A DNA stretch of 64,000 bases, taken from positions 362,841 through 426,840 of the forward strand of contig NZ_KI535367.1 of the NCBI RefSeq assembly GCF_000160035.2, read 5' to 3'. The notes below the pieces were generated by a model, which saw only the letters and a list, made by a program, of their open reading frames with translations, searched no databases and was not told the origin of the DNA. Numbering within the stretch: position 1 is the first letter of the stretch; each line of letters opens with the position of its first letter. Position numbers and translations under genes: made by a program. This stretch comes from Catonella morbi ATCC 51271. GTDB taxonomy: Bacteria; Bacillota; Clostridia; Lachnospirales; Lachnospiraceae. Shown piece after piece: positions 18,661 through 28,009 of this stretch.

Positions 18661-18710
18661 ACCGGATGGGCTGTCGCATTAAATATTATACTGCAACAGC
18701 TCCATCCGGT
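18661..18710 (-). promoter_or_regulatory. Stem-loop between binding-protein and permease genes
   Basis: ACCGGATGG(G)CTGT pairs with ACAG(C)TCCATCCGGT across a 21-base loop, ending in TTTTAAAAAT on the minus strand. It is likely to protect the upstream binding-protein mRNA or partly terminate, giving more binding protein than permease, as known for other ABC operons. Confidence 0.7.
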
Positions 18711-18714
18711 ATCT

Positions 18715-20076
18715 TTACTTTTTCACATTCATTGCAATAGAATCATCTATCAGCTTACAGAAATCATCAACCGACATATCCCCCGATGCAAGCAGCAGTA
18801 AATTGTCCTGCATAGTAGTATTTGTATCCGCATCCAGATAAGTGTCCCAAGGTTTCAGGAAATGTTCTCCCGTTTTCTCCATATCTCCGCGAATTTTCAT
18901 ATATAAATCCGAGAATTTCATGTCCTTAGGGAGCTCTGTTTTAATCGGAGACATCTGCTGCTTTGCAGCATACTTTTTCCCATAATTATCCAGCACATAT
19001 AATGCAAAATCTTTAGTTTTTTCATCAAAAGTCTTGGTATTAAATGCCATTCCGATTCCCGAATTCACGCAGAACTCCGTTGCATCTGTCTTTCCGTCAG
19101 CAACAGTCGGCAGATAGAAATAATCCACTTTTCCTGCCTCATAAGCTTCCTGCATTGCAGCAATTTCCCAGTCGCCTATGTAGTACATTGCCGATTTCCC
19201 ATCCAAGAACATAGACTGAGCTGTAGCATAATCTGTAGCCGCAAATCCGTCATTAAAATACTGTCCTATGTCCTTCATAAAGGTCGCCGCTTCTTTACCC
19301 ACCTTGTCCGACATTTTTTCTTCACCGTCACGAAGTTTGATTATATAATCATTTCCCGACCTTCTGAAAGGCATCATCGCTATATATCTCTGAATAGGCC
19401 ATCTGTCCACTCCGTCCACCGAAATAGGGGTTACTCCATTTTCTTTAAGTGTCTTGCACACAGTTAACCACTCATCCATGGTCTTAGGTGCCGAGAGATT
19501 GTATTTCTTAAAGATTTCTTTATTATACCAGGTCATTTCAACATGGTATTCAAGAGGAAGCGTATACATAGAGCCGTTTGTAAATTCCTGGTACTTCAGA
19601 GCTGTCGGATAGAAACTGTCATATTTGCCGTTATCCTGCAAAAATTTCTTTACATCTACAAGCATTCCGGCATCTACAAGCTCCTGACAGTAAGGATCAG
19701 CATCTATATCTATGATATCAGGCATATTACCACCGGCAATCAGTGTCTTGAGTTTCTGCAGATAAGATGGTCTGTCTGCGGTTGTCTCAAATTCTATCTT
19801 CCATTTTCCGCCCATTTTCTCACTGTATTCATCCGCAATTTCATGCATTGCCTGATCTATAGCTCCGTCAACCGGTCTCGATGTAAACCATTTTACTGTG
19901 GTTACTTCATCATTATTTCCGGATTTTGCCGACGAGGATGCGGAAGTCTGTTTTACGGAACTACCTCCCCCGTCGTTATTTGTGTTTCCGTCACCATTGT
20001 TTGCATTGCCGCACCCGGACATCAAAGTAACAGCCATACCTGTCGCAAGCAACAAACTCATAATTTTTTTACGCAT
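18715..20076 (-). CDS. Sugar ABC transporter substrate-binding lipoprotein
   Basis: The 453-aa extracellular sugar receptor has a lipoprotein signal (LLLATGMAVTLMSGCGN, lipid-anchored Cys near residue 22). A Ser/Gly/Asn linker follows, then a family-1 solute-binding fold (TVKWFTSRPVDGAIDQ, FLDGKSAMYYIGDWEIAAM). The ATG at 20076 comes one base after the GH32 stop and has AAGGAGAG before it. It is first of the three transporter genes. The substrate is presumably the fructan or sucrose-like sugar cleaved by the neighbouring GH32 enzyme. Confidence 0.93.
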   Translation of the reverse strand: MRKKIMSLLLATGMAVTLMSGCGNANNGDGNTNNDGGGSSVKQTSASSSAKSGNNDEVTTVKWFTSRPVDGAIDQAMHEIADEYSEKMGGKWKIEFETTADRPSYLQKLKTLIAGGNMPDIIDIDADPYCQELVDAGMLVDVKKFLQDNGKYDSFYPTALKYQEFTNGSMYTLPLEYHVEMTWYNKEIFKKYNLSAPKTMDEWLTVCKTLKENGVTPISVDGVDRWPIQRYIAMMPFRRSGNDYIIKLRDGEEKMSDKVGKEAATFMKDIGQYFNDGFAATDYATAQSMFLDGKSAMYYIGDWEIAAMQEAYEAGKVDYFYLPTVADGKTDATEFCVNSGIGMAFNTKTFDEKTKDFALYVLDNYGKKYAAKQQMSPIKTELPKDMKFSDLYMKIRGDMEKTGEHFLKPWDTYLDADTNTTMQDNLLLLASGDMSVDDFCKLIDDSIAMNVKK

Positions 20077-20077
20077 A

Positions 20078-21532
20078 TCACTCTCTCCTTTTCTCTTTAT
20101 AACAAGCAAGATTTACTTCACCCTGAACTACATATATTCCCGCATATCCTCCTTTGTGGTCATACATTCTTGTTGAAAGTGCTATTTCATCATTGATATA
20201 CACCACACAGATATCAGTTTCGCGTATTATATGTACCCTGTATTCTTCTGCTTCAGGGAGAAGTCTCGCAGTTTCTATCTGATAAGGAACATCCCCTTTA
20301 ATCTGCCACTGATACCTTCCCTGCTCGCTTCTAGGCCACAAATCCCAGGCAACCGTACGCCTTTTTGTATCCAGTCTCAAAAAATATCCCGTTTCCATAT
20401 CTTTATTAACATGGAGAGCGATGCCGAACTCGTGTTGCCTTCCGGGTATTATAGTCATATCCAATCTGAATGTATCATCCTTTACCGGATATAGCAGGGC
20501 ACCTAAAGTATCTGATGTCAGTTTACTTCCTGTTCCTGTATTTTCTATTCTTCCGTTATAGACCTCTTCAGATTCAAGCTTTACATCCTCAGAAAAATAA
20601 TCAAGTACGCCCTGAACCGCTTTTACTCTGAGTTCCCCTGTTTCAGGTATCTGAACTATCTCGTGGAAGTTCATATTTCCTCCCCATTCCCAGGGGCCAA
20701 AATCTGTATTCCCATACTTACTTGCTATCCAGCCAAAAGCAAATCTTCTTTTACCGTCAGATGCAGTTTTTATGGCATAATCAGCTCTTGTATCAAATAC
20801 ATCATCATCCGGAATCTCCCATGATCCGTTCCAGTTCTTTGAAATCCTGTAATGTGTCGTAAACCGATCTGAAAATGTAGAAAATACCAGATACCAATAG
20901 TTTCCCATCTTAAACAGCTCCGGACATTCCATGGTAATATACATCTTGGGATCATAGAATGGTTTCTCATAAGTCCAGTTCATAAGATCATAAGATTTAC
21001 ACAGAGCGATACAACCGCCTCTTAATGCTCCTCTACCCGCCATTCTGGAAGCAAGCAGCATATAATAACATCCATCATCTTCATTCCAAAATACATACGG
21101 ATCTCTCCAGTCAAACTCCTCATACCGCTCTCCGTCAGATGTGAAAAGAAACTCTCTCACCGTTTCAAGCTTATCAAGTGTTTTTCCTGTAGCCTGCATT
21201 ACAGACTGTATTGCCTTACCCCGTATTTTGAAATCTTCGTTAAATGCTGTATAAAAAACGTGATACAATCCATCCTCTCTGCACTTAATAACCGAACCCG
21301 TATAAGCATTCTTGTTTGCTTCCTTATCACCTCCTCTTGCTATGGCTTCGCCTTTATAAGTAAGTTTTACAAAGTCTTTGGTTGTAACCAGATGCCAGGT
21401 TGTTTCCTCTGCGAATTCCCTGTCTCTTATTCTCGGATCATGCAGATAAAATCCATAATAAATTCCGTCTTCATAATAAGGAATCAGATCACCGACCCAG
21501 GCCTGTTCAGGACGATAAAATAAATCTCCCAT
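20078..21532 (-). CDS. Glycoside hydrolase family 32-like fructosidase
   Basis: A 484-aa cytosolic enzyme (no signal peptide) expected to cleave fructosides such as sucrose, fructo-oligosaccharide or levan fragments. The five-bladed propeller shows the nucleophile region as WVGDLIPYYEDG instead of the usual WMNDPNG, the transition-state Asp in DWRDPYVF and the acid/base Glu in TMECPELF. A beta-sandwich domain follows from about residue 330. I chose the ATG at 21532 after GGGAGAG; a longer frame starts at 21574. First gene of the operon with the importer and divergent from a LacI regulator. The altered nucleophile motif places it in a divergent branch, so the exact sugar is uncertain. Confidence 0.85.
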   Translation of the reverse strand: MGDLFYRPEQAWVGDLIPYYEDGIYYGFYLHDPRIRDREFAEETTWHLVTTKDFVKLTYKGEAIARGGDKEANKNAYTGSVIKCREDGLYHVFYTAFNEDFKIRGKAIQSVMQATGKTLDKLETVREFLFTSDGERYEEFDWRDPYVFWNEDDGCYYMLLASRMAGRGALRGGCIALCKSYDLMNWTYEKPFYDPKMYITMECPELFKMGNYWYLVFSTFSDRFTTHYRISKNWNGSWEIPDDDVFDTRADYAIKTASDGKRRFAFGWIASKYGNTDFGPWEWGGNMNFHEIVQIPETGELRVKAVQGVLDYFSEDVKLESEEVYNGRIENTGTGSKLTSDTLGALLYPVKDDTFRLDMTIIPGRQHEFGIALHVNKDMETGYFLRLDTKRRTVAWDLWPRSEQGRYQWQIKGDVPYQIETARLLPEAEEYRVHIIRETDICVVYINDEIALSTRMYDHKGGYAGIYVVQGEVNLACYKEKRRE

Positions 21533-21576
21533 TTTCTCTCCCTTTGCACATTTTGTTTGTTTATTTCTATGCATTT

Positions 21577-21605
21577 ATATTAGCATTAACTTTGCATTAT
21601 TTCAA
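21577..21605 (-). promoter_or_regulatory. Probable promoter of the GH32/sugar importer operon
   Basis: TTGAAA (21600-21605) and TAATAT (21577-21582) on the minus strand are 17 bases apart, about 45 bases before the GH32 start. Several TGCAAA/TTTGCA half-sites surround it (21543, 21590, 21610, 21652) and could be operator parts for the divergent LacI protein. Confidence 0.55.
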
Positions 21606-21851
21606 TATTTTGCACTATTATTTTATTTTTTCCACTTTTTATATATTATTTTTGCATACTTTTTGTATAATATGAATAGAATATCAGAGTTTTATTTTAC
21701 ATTTCGTGCATTTTAGACTTTTAAAATTTTACTTTTCATTTCTGCCAAAATGTGGCATAATATTATTAAATGTAATAAACGGTAAATTTTTTGCCCATAA
21801 TAATGTAGTTTGTATCTACCTACAAACCGTCGGGCTATAAGGAGATAAATT

Positions 21852-22889
21852 ATGAAATGTACCATTCAGAATATTGCCGATCATCTCGGTTTATCAAGAA
21901 ATACTGTTTCTAAAGCACTAAAGGGAAATGCTGAGGTTTCTGAAAATACCAGAGACCTTGTTACAAAAACTGCTCAAAAGATGGGGTATAAGAACTTGGG
22001 ATTGACCGGCACCAATCTGCCCTCGTCCGAATCTTCAAGCAACGGAACCATTCTTTTTCTGACCAAAACATACGCTCCGGACTCTGAATTCTGGACCACA
22101 GTATTACGAGGAATCGAATCGGTTCTTTCAGATGCTCACTATCACCTCACTATCAGCATTATGTCCGATAGTGAACTTAAGCAACTGAATTTTCCTAAAA
22201 TAATTTCAGATCCTTTCGTTAAAGGAATAATTCTGGTTGAAATTTGCGATAAAGTAATATGCAATGCACTTGCAGGTTTTCACCTTCCGGTTGTATCGGT
22301 AGATATGCCAAATGTACCTTTTGAGGAATTAAACGGAATAGATGTAGTTACTATGGAAAATAAGAAGCATTTAAAATATCTGACAGAGCAGTTGATAAAA
22401 AAGGGGACAAAACGATTTGGTTTTATCGGCGACCTTCACTCTCCTAATGCCGGTCGCGGATTTCAGGAGCGATATGATGCTCTGTGCGAAAGTCTGAGTG
22501 CCCATCAGCTTTCACTCGACATCGAAAGCTGCATGCTTTATGAAACACAGGAAGATTTCCGTAATTTCCAGACTATTGTCCAAAAGATACAGGCAATGTC
22601 ATCACTTCCGGATGTATTCGTCTGCGGAAATGACTGGACCGCGGTGCAGCTGATATATGCTCTTCAATTTCTGGGTTTTCGCATACCAAAAGACGTCAGT
22701 GTTATCGGCTTTGACAACATACCTGCCGCTTCAAGAATTTCACCTGCACTTACTACTATAAGCACTCCAAAAAAATATCTCGGTATCGCCGCCGCAAAGC
22801 AGATTCTTGAGAGAATTCAGTTTCCTGATTCACCTCATGTCTTTTGCGAGTACGAAACCGAGTTGATCATACGTGATTCCACCATTTAA
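21852..22889 (+). CDS. LacI-family transcription regulator of the fructoside locus
   Basis: The 345-aa protein starts with the LacI helix-turn-helix and hinge (IQNIADHLGLSRNTVSKALKGNAEVSENTRDLV). A periplasmic-binding-like sugar-sensing domain follows (VIGFDNIPAASRISPALTTIS). It starts after AAGGAG and is divergent from the GH32 operon, so it most probably represses that operon until the sugar is present. It runs convergent to uvrC with 27 bases between and no clear terminator. Confidence 0.92.
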   Translation: MKCTIQNIADHLGLSRNTVSKALKGNAEVSENTRDLVTKTAQKMGYKNLGLTGTNLPSSESSSNGTILFLTKTYAPDSEFWTTVLRGIESVLSDAHYHLTISIMSDSELKQLNFPKIISDPFVKGIILVEICDKVICNALAGFHLPVVSVDMPNVPFEELNGIDVVTMENKKHLKYLTEQLIKKGTKRFGFIGDLHSPNAGRGFQERYDALCESLSAHQLSLDIESCMLYETQEDFRNFQTIVQKIQAMSSLPDVFVCGNDWTAVQLIYALQFLGFRIPKDVSVIGFDNIPAASRISPALTTISTPKKYLGIAAAKQILERIQFPDSPHVFCEYETELIIRDSTI

Positions 22890-22916
22890 CTGCCGATACG
22901 CTGATAACGTTCCAGA

Positions 22917-24782
22917 TTATTCCCTAAAAAACTCCCGCACAGCCCTGGCTGCTCCTTCATTCATACCTTCCACAGCAGCCAGTTCTTCCTCTGTAGCAGC
23001 CTTAATATCATCGAGAGAGGCAAAATGCTTCATCAGAGCCTTTCTTCTTACCTTTCCTATTCCTTTTATATCATCAAGCACAGAGTGAACCTGATTTTTG
23101 CCTCTTAAAAGCTTGTGGTACTCTATGGCAAACCTGTGGGTTTCATCCTGTATCCTTGTTATAAGCTTGAAAAGCTCTCCATGTGTGTCGATTGGCTGTT
23201 CTACATTATTGTAATATATGCCCCTTGTCCTATGTCTGTCGTCTTTTACAAGACCTGCCACAGCTATATCTATGCCAAGTTTCTCAAGCACCTTAAGGCA
23301 GATATTTATCTGACCTCTGCCACCGTCCATTAAAATTATGTCAGGGAAATGGGCAAATTTGCCTTCCTTTATCATACCTGCCTTCTCTAAAATTTTCAGT
23401 TCTTCTTTTTCTTTAAGACCATGCTCAAATCTTCTTGTAAGCACCTCTTCCATAGAAGCATAGTCATTTGGACCTACTACCCCCTTAATTCTAAACTTCC
23501 TATAGTCATTCTTCTTAGGCTTGCCATCTTCAAAAACAACCATGGAGCCGACATTTTCAAATCCGCTGGTGTTGGAGATATCGTAGGATTCTATCCGTTT
23601 TATATCATTTTTAATTCCAAGTAGCTCTTTAAGTTCCTTAACTGCTCCCAGAGTTCTTGCCTGTTCCCTCTTGTTTCTTTCGCTGTCTTGATTAAGCACC
23701 ATGGCTGCATTCTTATAGGCAAGCTCTGTAAGCCCTGCCTTTTCTCCTCTTTTAGGCACAAGGATATTTACCTTATTTCCTCTTTTTGTAGCCAGCCACT
23801 GTGCTAAAAGTTCTTTTTCCTCAGGCTCATCTGCAAGCATTATATCCTTCGGTATAAACGGAGTACCGGTGTAATACTGCTTTATAAAATCAGTATAAAT
23901 AGCTCCTTTTTCATCATCGCCTACATTGTCCAAGGAAAAATGTTCACGTCTTATCAGTCTGCCGGCACGTATGAAAAATACCTGCATAACCGCTTCTTTA
24001 CCCGCCTTTGCAAGTGCAAGCACATCCCTGTCATCCACATTATCATTGGAATTAATCTTCTGTCTGTCACTGAAGCGTTTTACATGAGTTAACATATCCC
24101 TGTAATTAGCGGCTTCTTCAAACTCAAGCTTTTCAGAGGCTTCCATCATCTTATCGGTAATCATTTTTAATATAGGCTCATAATCACCATTTAAAAATTT
24201 AATTACTTCATCAATCCTCTTTTTGTATTCCGCAGACTCCACATAACCCTGACAGACACCGTCACATCTGCCTATCTGATAATTAAGGCAAGGGCGTTCT
24301 TTACCTATATCCTTTGGCAGATTTCTTCTACAGGTTCTTATTTTATATATTTTATGAATAAGCTCCAAGGTTTCGCTTATATGGGCAGGATAGGGACCAA
24401 AATACTTTGCCTTATCCTTCCCTCTTTTTCTGGTAAACATCACTCTCGGAAACTCCTCATCCACTGTCACCTTGATATAAGGATAGCTTTTATCATCCTT
24501 CATCATTGTATTGTATTTAGGGCGATGCTCCTTAATCAAATTACATTCAAGTACAAGGGCTTCCAATTCCGAATCTGTGATTATATATTCAAAATGGTCT
24601 ATATTTTCAACCATTCGCTTAATTTTTGGCGAATGCCTGTTTATGCTTTGGAAATACTGGCGAACTCTGTTTTTTAGGCTTATGGCTTTTCCTACATATA
24701 TGATTTCATCCAGTTCGTTGTGCATAATATAAACTCCGGGCTTACTGGGCAGTTTTTTTAGTTCTTCTTCTATATTAAACAT
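22917..24782 (-). CDS. uvrC: Excinuclease ABC subunit C
   Basis: UvrC makes the two incisions in nucleotide-excision repair. The 621-aa protein has the GIY-YIG domain ([20 protein letters not shown]) and the Cys-rich [19 protein letters not shown] motif. Then come the UVR domain, the RNase H-like endonuclease part ([25 protein letters not shown]) and a C-terminal double HhH ([16 protein letters not shown]). Length and order are typical. A MITE-like repeat B lies 27 bases upstream of its start. Confidence 0.97.
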   Translation of the reverse strand: MFNIEEELKKLPSKPGVYIMHNELDEIIYVGKAISLKNRVRQYFQSINRHSPKIKRMVENIDHFEYIITDSELEALVLECNLIKEHRPKYNTMMKDDKSYPYIKVTVDEEFPRVMFTRKRGKDKAKYFGPYPAHISETLELIHKIYKIRTCRRNLPKDIGKERPCLNYQIGRCDGVCQGYVESAEYKKRIDEVIKFLNGDYEPILKMITDKMMEASEKLEFEEAANYRDMLTHVKRFSDRQKINSNDNVDDRDVLALAKAGKEAVMQVFFIRAGRLIRREHFSLDNVGDDEKGAIYTDFIKQYYTGTPFIPKDIMLADEPEEKELLAQWLATKRGNKVNILVPKRGEKAGLTELAYKNAAMVLNQDSERNKREQARTLGAVKELKELLGIKNDIKRIESYDISNTSGFENVGSMVVFEDGKPKKNDYRKFRIKGVVGPNDYASMEEVLTRRFEHGLKEKEELKILEKAGMIKEGKFAHFPDIILMDGGRGQINICLKVLEKLGIDIAVAGLVKDDRHRTRGIYYNNVEQPIDTHGELFKLITRIQDETHRFAIEYHKLLRGKNQVHSVLDDIKGIGKVRRKALMKHFASLDDIKAATEEELAAVEGMNEGAARAVREFFRE

Positions 24783-24808
24783 AGGAATCCTCTTTTCTGG
24801 AGGTTGTT

Positions 24809-24898
24809 TTATAATACAAGTGTCAAAAGTATAAAATTCGATGAAAATTTATTTTCAAGAGAATTTTTTATCTACTGACATCCACATCATTTTATAGT
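24809..24898. repeat. MITE-like repeat B, copy 1
   Basis: About 90 bp. It begins TTATAATACAAGTGTCAAAA and ends GACATCCACATCATTTTATAG, ends which are imperfect inverted repeats of each other. The same ends recur at 45592-45682. It lies between uvrC and the biosynthetic cluster. It has no coding capacity. Confidence 0.75.
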
Positions 24899-24920
24899 TA
24901 GCAGAAAATAATGTCAAATT

Positions 24921-26348
24921 CTACTTCCACTTCCTATCCATACTATTCCTTACCACCTCACACTCTGTCAAATGGCAATATTTAGGCAGTTTTTTATTAA
25001 TACAGTTCAGCAAAGTTTCTGCTTCTGCTTCCTCACTCATAAATATAGTCACACAAAGCTTATCATTTCGTTCAAATACCTTGCAGGCTTCCGCATTAAC
25101 AGTTTCCAAAATGATGGTTTCCAGTTCTTCGGGATAGATATTTCTCGCATTCTTTCCGATAATTACTCTCTTTTTTCTCCCCTTAAAAAACAATTTATTT
25201 CCTACTAAATAACCGAGGTCACCGGTTCTGAAATATCCGTCATCGGTAAAAAAGCTTTTGTAAAAATCCTCTCTGCCATAGTAGCCTATAAATATATTCT
25301 CCCCTTTTACAAGAATTTCTCCCACTCCGTTCTCATCCGGCCGGTCAATCCTCACTTGTTGATTTTCAAAAACCGCACCCGCTGAACCATTCTCCTGTTC
25401 ATTTGGATATTCTATGCTGATTATAGAAGCCGTTTCAGAAAGCCCATAGGCATTTAACAGAGTAATCCCTTCCTCAGCCATCATTTCACGCAAATGATTT
25501 TCTAAGATTGTTCCTCCGCAAAATACTATCCTTGTCCTGCCACCAAGCAGGGCAGATGGTGAAAGTCCTTTTTGTTGTTTGGCAATATAGATTTTCTCAA
25601 GGAAAATAGGTACTGTACTGAGAATAGTAGGCTTTACTTCAAGCAATTCCTCTACAATACGGTTTTTATCACTGCACAGATAAATCCGCATACCGGTATG
25701 TAGGGAATATAAAAAATTACAAAGCCCGCCATAGGTATTGCTAAGCGGCAAAAACAGATAAGCGGAGTCTTTCTCTGTCATCAATGCCCTTTTTAAAAGG
25801 TTCTCTAAGTTCACAAACATATTTTTTTGTGAGAGCATAACCGCCTTCGGCACTCCGGTAGTTCCCGAAGAAAATACAATTCGTGAGCAAACTTCATCAT
25901 TCACCGAATAAGGGGTAAGCTCGCTTTTCTTCTCATTTTTAAGCAGTTCTGTAAACGAAATAAATCTTGTATCCCTATTAGGAATATTCAAATCAGTAAA
26001 AATTTCTTCTTTTGATGAATCATAAAGTATAGCATCCACATCAACCGTCTGCATAATATGCAAAAGATCCTTCCTTGTCCACTGCTCTGCAAACATCACC
26101 GAACAGCCTATAAATGCCATCACAGCTACATCAGCTACCATAAAGGCATAAGAATTTGCTCCGAATATAGCAATCCTTTCCCCCACTAAACCCTGTTCTT
26201 TTAAGTAGGAGGCGACATTAAGAACATCCTCATAAAACTCCCCATAGGTATGAGAACGAAACACTCCATTCTCTTTTTCAAAAATATACTCATGTTCCTT
26301 CCATCTCTTATGATTTTCAAGCAAAATCTCTGCAACTTTATTTCCCAT
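24921..26348 (-). CDS. AMP-dependent acyl ligase of the biosynthetic cluster
   Basis: A 475-aa adenylate-forming enzyme (ANL superfamily). It shows the P-loop-like IVFSSGTTGVPKAVMLS, the A5 region NAYGLSETASI, the A7/A8 region YFRTGDLGYLVGNKLFFKGRKKRVII, and stops right after MDRKWK, where the catalytic A10 Lys is expected. It should activate a carboxylic acid, probably fatty, as an acyl-AMP and then as a thioester. Last gene of the eight-gene cluster, 140 bases after the other ligase, start preceded by AAGGAAG. The acceptor is unknown because no carrier protein lies next to it. Confidence 0.85.
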   Translation of the reverse strand: MGNKVAEILLENHKRWKEHEYIFEKENGVFRSHTYGEFYEDVLNVASYLKEQGLVGERIAIFGANSYAFMVADVAVMAFIGCSVMFAEQWTRKDLLHIMQTVDVDAILYDSSKEEIFTDLNIPNRDTRFISFTELLKNEKKSELTPYSVNDEVCSRIVFSSGTTGVPKAVMLSQKNMFVNLENLLKRALMTEKDSAYLFLPLSNTYGGLCNFLYSLHTGMRIYLCSDKNRIVEELLEVKPTILSTVPIFLEKIYIAKQQKGLSPSALLGGRTRIVFCGGTILENHLREMMAEEGITLLNAYGLSETASIISIEYPNEQENGSAGAVFENQQVRIDRPDENGVGEILVKGENIFIGYYGREDFYKSFFTDDGYFRTGDLGYLVGNKLFFKGRKKRVIIGKNARNIYPEELETIILETVNAEACKVFERNDKLCVTIFMSEEAEAETLLNCINKKLPKYCHLTECEVVRNSMDRKWK

Positions 26349-26368
26349 TTTTACTTCCTTATATCTTC

Positions 26369-26530
26369 TCTTCTTAGTTATTTTTCTTGAATATTTTTCT
26401 TAAATATTTTTCTTAACTTCTTTTCTTAGCTATTTTTCTTAGCTTTTACTTTTAGTTTTTTTCTTAAGCTTTTTTTAGGCTTTTCTTTTTAGCTTTTCCT
26501 CTTAGGCTTTTCTTTTTCTGTCTTTTTTTC
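26369..26530 (-). repeat. Purine-rich degenerate repeat between two ligase genes
   Basis: On the transcribed strand the spacer and the last codons of the upstream ligase consist of degenerate repeats of about 10-14 bases like RCTAAGAAAAA. They encode the Lys/Arg tail KTEKEKPKRKS and continue for about 120 non-coding bases. No other spacer here has such composition. Confidence 0.65.
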
Positions 26531-27979
26531 AGCCATTCGTTTCAGTCGGTTATAGTTGATTTTACTATGATGCTTTGCATCGCAGGGAATTTTAGCAATA
26601 CAGTTAATAATCACATCTTCCCCTATTTCTCTTTCTTTTACAAAATTTCTCAATTCTGCTTCCTCAGGAAAATCTCCCTCTATAAAAAGATGGTTGTTCC
26701 CATCATGATAGAAAAAAGCACATTTTCTTATTCCTGAAAAACTTCGGACAATTTCCTGCTCCAAATCATTTGAAAATAGGTTTCCATTCTTTCCTTTAAC
26801 AAAGACATCCCTTCTACCCAAGTAGTACAGTTTTCCATTTTCTATCCGTCCCAAATCTCCGGTTTTGTTCCAGTACCGCCCCTCTTTATCAACTTCTCCA
26901 CGTTTATTTTCAGGGTTTAGATAATCTGTCAACACCACATCTGAGTGTACCATAATTTCCTGCTTATCATCAGTCTTGATACAAACTCCCTTCACCGCTT
27001 CTCCAAGCACTGTCTGTCCCTCTTTCAAACTGCTTATATAGTCATCCAGATTTGTCTTGCATATCAGATTACATTCAGTTGCCCCATAGATGTAGGTGAT
27101 TTTGGCATTCGGAAATTTCTTCCTGATTTTTTCCGCTTCATACAGGTTCAAAATCGCCCCTCCAAAATAAAGCTCCTCCAGTCTTGGGAAGAGAATTTCC
27201 GTCTGCATACAAAAATCAGGACTGGTAAAAAGTACCTGAGCCGGAAGCTTTTGTGACTGCCCTTTTTTACGAAACATTCTAAGAAGTTTAGGTTTTTTAG
27301 AATGTAGCAAAATTCCACTGTAACCATTTAAAATATTTACAAAATGGTACATAAAAGAAGTATTCAGGGCGACTGTTTCTTCTTTTCTTTCTTCCATATT
27401 GCTTCGCACCAATTCCAACTGATTGTAAAGGTCTTCGTGGCTTCTTAAAATAATCTTTGGTTTTCCGGTAGAGCCTGTAGTCATTGTAAGAACTGCCACT
27501 TCACTTCCTAAAATCTTGGAAAGTCGGGACTTTTCCTGTGTTCTCCCCATACTTTCAGTTCGATTTTCTTCAAATACTTTGTCTATCAGAATTGTATCTT
27601 TAATCTTTCTAAACTCTCTGAATGCAAGCCGAAGCAGTTTTGTCTTGCCTGAAACCGCTATATATTCTGCCTGATATTCCTCAAGTGTCTTTTTAATCAA
27701 GTGTTTTCCTGCCCAGATATCAATTATCATAAGGGAAACTCCCAGTTTCAGACAGGCAAGCATAAATACCAAAAGTTCATAAGACGGAGATACAAAAAGT
27801 ACCACCCTTTCCTTTTGTTTCATTCCTCTTTCAACCAGCCTGTCACAAACCCTGTCAACATCTGTTTTTAGTTCATCAAAGCTTACTTTCTTTACTTTTT
27901 CTCCTTGGATATCTATAAAGGCGGTTCTCTCACTGTATTTCTCACAGGCATTATCAAAATAATCTACAATCCGACTCAT
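26489..27979 (-). CDS. OleC-like adenylate-forming enzyme
   Basis: A 496-aa ANL-superfamily protein: LTMTTGSTGKPKIILRSH (AMP-binding loop), TYIYGATECNLI, NKTGDLGRIENGKLYYLGRRDVFVK and the end PCDAKHHSKINYNRL. The last motif recalls OleC, which makes a beta-lactone from a beta-hydroxy acid, rather than plain acyl-CoA ligases. OleA, OleB and OleD partners are not in the window. It therefore may activate another acid. The start is uncertain: ATG at 27979, or GTG at 27988. It lies 30 bases after the BtaA-like gene. It ends in a Lys-rich tail that runs into a purine-rich repeat. Confidence 0.75.
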   Translation of the reverse strand: MSRIVDYFDNACEKYSERTAFIDIQGEKVKKVSFDELKTDVDRVCDRLVERGMKQKERVVLFVSPSYELLVFMLACLKLGVSLMIIDIWAGKHLIKKTLEEYQAEYIAVSGKTKLLRLAFREFRKIKDTILIDKVFEENRTESMGRTQEKSRLSKILGSEVAVLTMTTGSTGKPKIILRSHEDLYNQLELVRSNMEERKEETVALNTSFMYHFVNILNGYSGILLHSKKPKLLRMFRKKGQSQKLPAQVLFTSPDFCMQTEILFPRLEELYFGGAILNLYEAEKIRKKFPNAKITYIYGATECNLICKTNLDDYISSLKEGQTVLGEAVKGVCIKTDDKQEIMVHSDVVLTDYLNPENKRGEVDKEGRYWNKTGDLGRIENGKLYYLGRRDVFVKGKNGNLFSNDLEQEIVRSFSGIRKCAFFYHDGNNHLFIEGDFPEEAELRNFVKEREIGEDVIINCIAKIPCDAKHHSKINYNRLKRMAEKKTEKEKPKRKS

Positions 27980-28009
27980 TTTCCACACTTTCTATATTGG
28001 TTATTATAA

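Noticed and set aside
19543..20196. 217-codon plus-strand frame
   Set aside because: Antisense to the binding-protein and GH32 genes, which have clear family motifs.
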